This document shows, one piece after another, positions 4,940-5,893 of a stretch of DNA of 5,893 bases. Within the stretch, counting starts at the first letter, position 1, and each line of letters begins with the position of its first letter. The translations under genes were made by a program, and so were the position numbers. This stretch comes from Myxococcota bacterium (GTDB lineage: Bacteria > Myxococcota > Polyangia > GCA-2747355 > JAKLHH01). The stretch lies in assembly GCA_022710245.1 (NCBI GenBank), contig JAKLHH010000532.1, positions 1-5,893 on the forward strand, given 5' to 3'. The notes under the pieces were generated by a model, which saw only the letters and a program-made list of their open reading frames with translations, made no database searches and was not told the DNA's origin.

Positions 4940-5893
4940 AGCGGATCACCCCCTCGCGCCGGAGCGCGAGGAGCGCCTGCTCGCGGAGGCGCGCGACGTA
5001 GGCGAGCTCGGCGACGCCGGGGAGCTCCTCCGGCTTCCCCACCCCCGCGAAGAGGAGCCCGACCGCCTTGCCCGAGGAGACGAGCGGATAGAGGACGCAG
5101 GCGAGCGAGCCGAGCGTGACGAAGTACCACTTGGGCACGCGCGGGTAGACGAGCGGCGTCAGCACGTCGTGGATGACCGTGTCCCGCCGGGCGAAGAGCG
5201 CCTCGGAGAAGATGTCCTGGGAGAACTCGCTGACCGGCACCTCGAGCCGCCGCGCGCGCTGCTCGGCCCCGCCGCCCGCCGCGTGCGCGAGGAGGGCGCG
5301 CCGGTCGGGCCGCAGGAGCAGGAGCAGCGTGGCGCTGAAGCCGAGCTTGCGCCCGAGCGCCTCGAGGACGAGCCGCAGCACCTCGGCGGGCGCCGCCTCC
5401 TCGGCGAGCGCCGCGACCACTCCGTCGACGGCGCGCTCGAGGACGTGCGCGCGCTCCTCGCTGAGCGCGGGCGCAGCGGCGTCGGGCGCGGGCGCGGCCG
5501 CGTCGCCCCCGGGGCGCGCGAGCGGCGGCACCACCGCGAGGCCCGGCTCCGTGGCGCCGGCGGGGGAGGCGCGCTCCGGCGCGGCGGCGTGCTCCCCGCT
5601 GCCCGCGGGTGCCTGCTCGCCGCTCCACTGGGCGGCGTGGCGCAGGAAGCGGCTCTTGCCCTCCAGCTCGAGGAGCTGCCGGAAGCGCTCCTCGAAGGTG
5701 TCGCTGGCGGCGCGCAGCAGCTTGAGGAGCCCCTCGCCGCCGAGGTTCAGCACCGCAGCGTGACGCTTGGCGAGCTCCTGGAGCCGTACCTCGCCCGAGG
5801 CCGGCGTCTCCGACTCGACCAGCTTGCAGAGCTCGGAGGCGAGGCCGGCGAGCCCGCGGAGCGCCTCGGCCTCGTTGCGCGGCCGCGGCAGCG
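4938..5893 (-). CDS. GAF-like domain protein, N terminus beyond the window
   Basis: The minus-strand frame ending in TGA (4938-4940) is open to the window edge, giving 317 visible residues. A GTG at 5753 could be a start, but the frame continues 46 codons upstream with helical, protein-like sequence (for example EALRGLAGLASELCKLVESE), so it is probably internal. Visible regions: a charged helical part (about 1-90), an Ala/Pro/Gly-rich linker (about 91-141), and a compact alpha/beta region (about 145-312) with a helix, strands such as SATLLLLLRPD and GSLACVLYPLVSSGKAVGLLFAG, and a closing helix. That order resembles a GAF-type sensor domain. No catalytic motif, GGDEF, kinase or DNA-binding segment is visible. 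The helical N-terminal part may be the tail of a larger signalling protein; an HDOD-type protein is one possibility, held weakly. It lies upstream of the reductase gene on the same strand, 30 nt apart. GAF call moderate; ligand unknown. Confidence 0.6.
   Translation of the reverse strand, partial: LPRPRNEAEALRGLAGLASELCKLVESETPASGEVRLQELAKRHAAVLNLGGEGLLKLLRAASDTFEERFRQLLELEGKSRFLRHAAQWSGEQAPAGSGEHAAAPERASPAGATEPGLAVVPPLARPGGDAAAPAPDAAAPALSEERAHVLERAVDGVVAALAEEAAPAEVLRLVLEALGRKLGFSATLLLLLRPDRRALLAHAAGGGAEQRARRLEVPVSEFSQDIFSEALFARRDTVIHDVLTPLVYPRVPKWYFVTLGSLACVLYPLVSSGKAVGLLFAGVGKPEELPGVAELAYVARLREQALLALRREGVIR

Noticed and set aside
4807..5628. A 273-codon minus-strand frame overlapping the GAF protein and the reductase
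   Set aside because: It is almost wholly Arg/Ala/Pro/Gly and overlaps two frames with clear folded-protein sequence.

Overview
The window is very GC-rich (by eye above 70%), with dense genes, strong G/C at third codon positions and long Arg/Ala/Pro-rich shadow frames. It holds a cysteine-rich secreted lipoprotein with motifs common in Myxococcota, a sigma-54-type promoter, and a BadF/BcrA-type activase fragment. Together these suggest a high-GC Myxococcota or related 'deltaproteobacterial' lineage. That placement is an inference from style; no marker gene is present.

Layout. (1) Positions 1-2338, plus strand: the last 75 residues of a BadF/BadG/BcrA/BcrD-type ATPase (CoA-enzyme activase) overlap by 8 nt a complete 705-residue NDP-forming acyl-CoA synthetase. 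The two are probably one translationally coupled unit for CoA-thioester metabolism. (2) Positions 2339-2499: a 161-nt intergenic region with two alternative hairpins at the synthetase stop codon, an imperfect dyad and a well-formed sigma-54 (-24/-12) promoter. (3) Positions 2500-3792, plus strand: an orphan lipoprotein with a lipobox, a low-complexity linker, a 12-cysteine module and six units of about 42 residues that look like propeller blades. (4) Positions 3793-3893: a short convergent gap with one hairpin. (5) Positions 3894-4907, minus strand: a ketopantoate-reductase-family oxidoreductase. (6) Positions 4938-5893, minus strand, running off the window: a protein with a helical region, an Ala/Pro linker and a C-terminal GAF-like domain, lying upstream of the reductase and probably co-transcribed with it.

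How the genes work together. The first two genes plausibly act together: the synthetase interconverts a carboxylic acid and its CoA thioester while conserving or spending one NTP. The activase would supply low-potential electrons to a 2-hydroxyacyl-CoA dehydratase or benzoyl-CoA-reductase-like enzyme that should lie upstream. The lipoprotein appears to be separately controlled by RpoN and an unknown enhancer-binding protein. The minus-strand pair has no evident link to the rest. I found no CRISPR array, tRNA, rRNA, insertion sequence or defence system. The most unusual items are the sigma-54 promoter that fixes the lipoprotein start, the unrecognised propeller-like lipoprotein, and hairpins built around stop codons.
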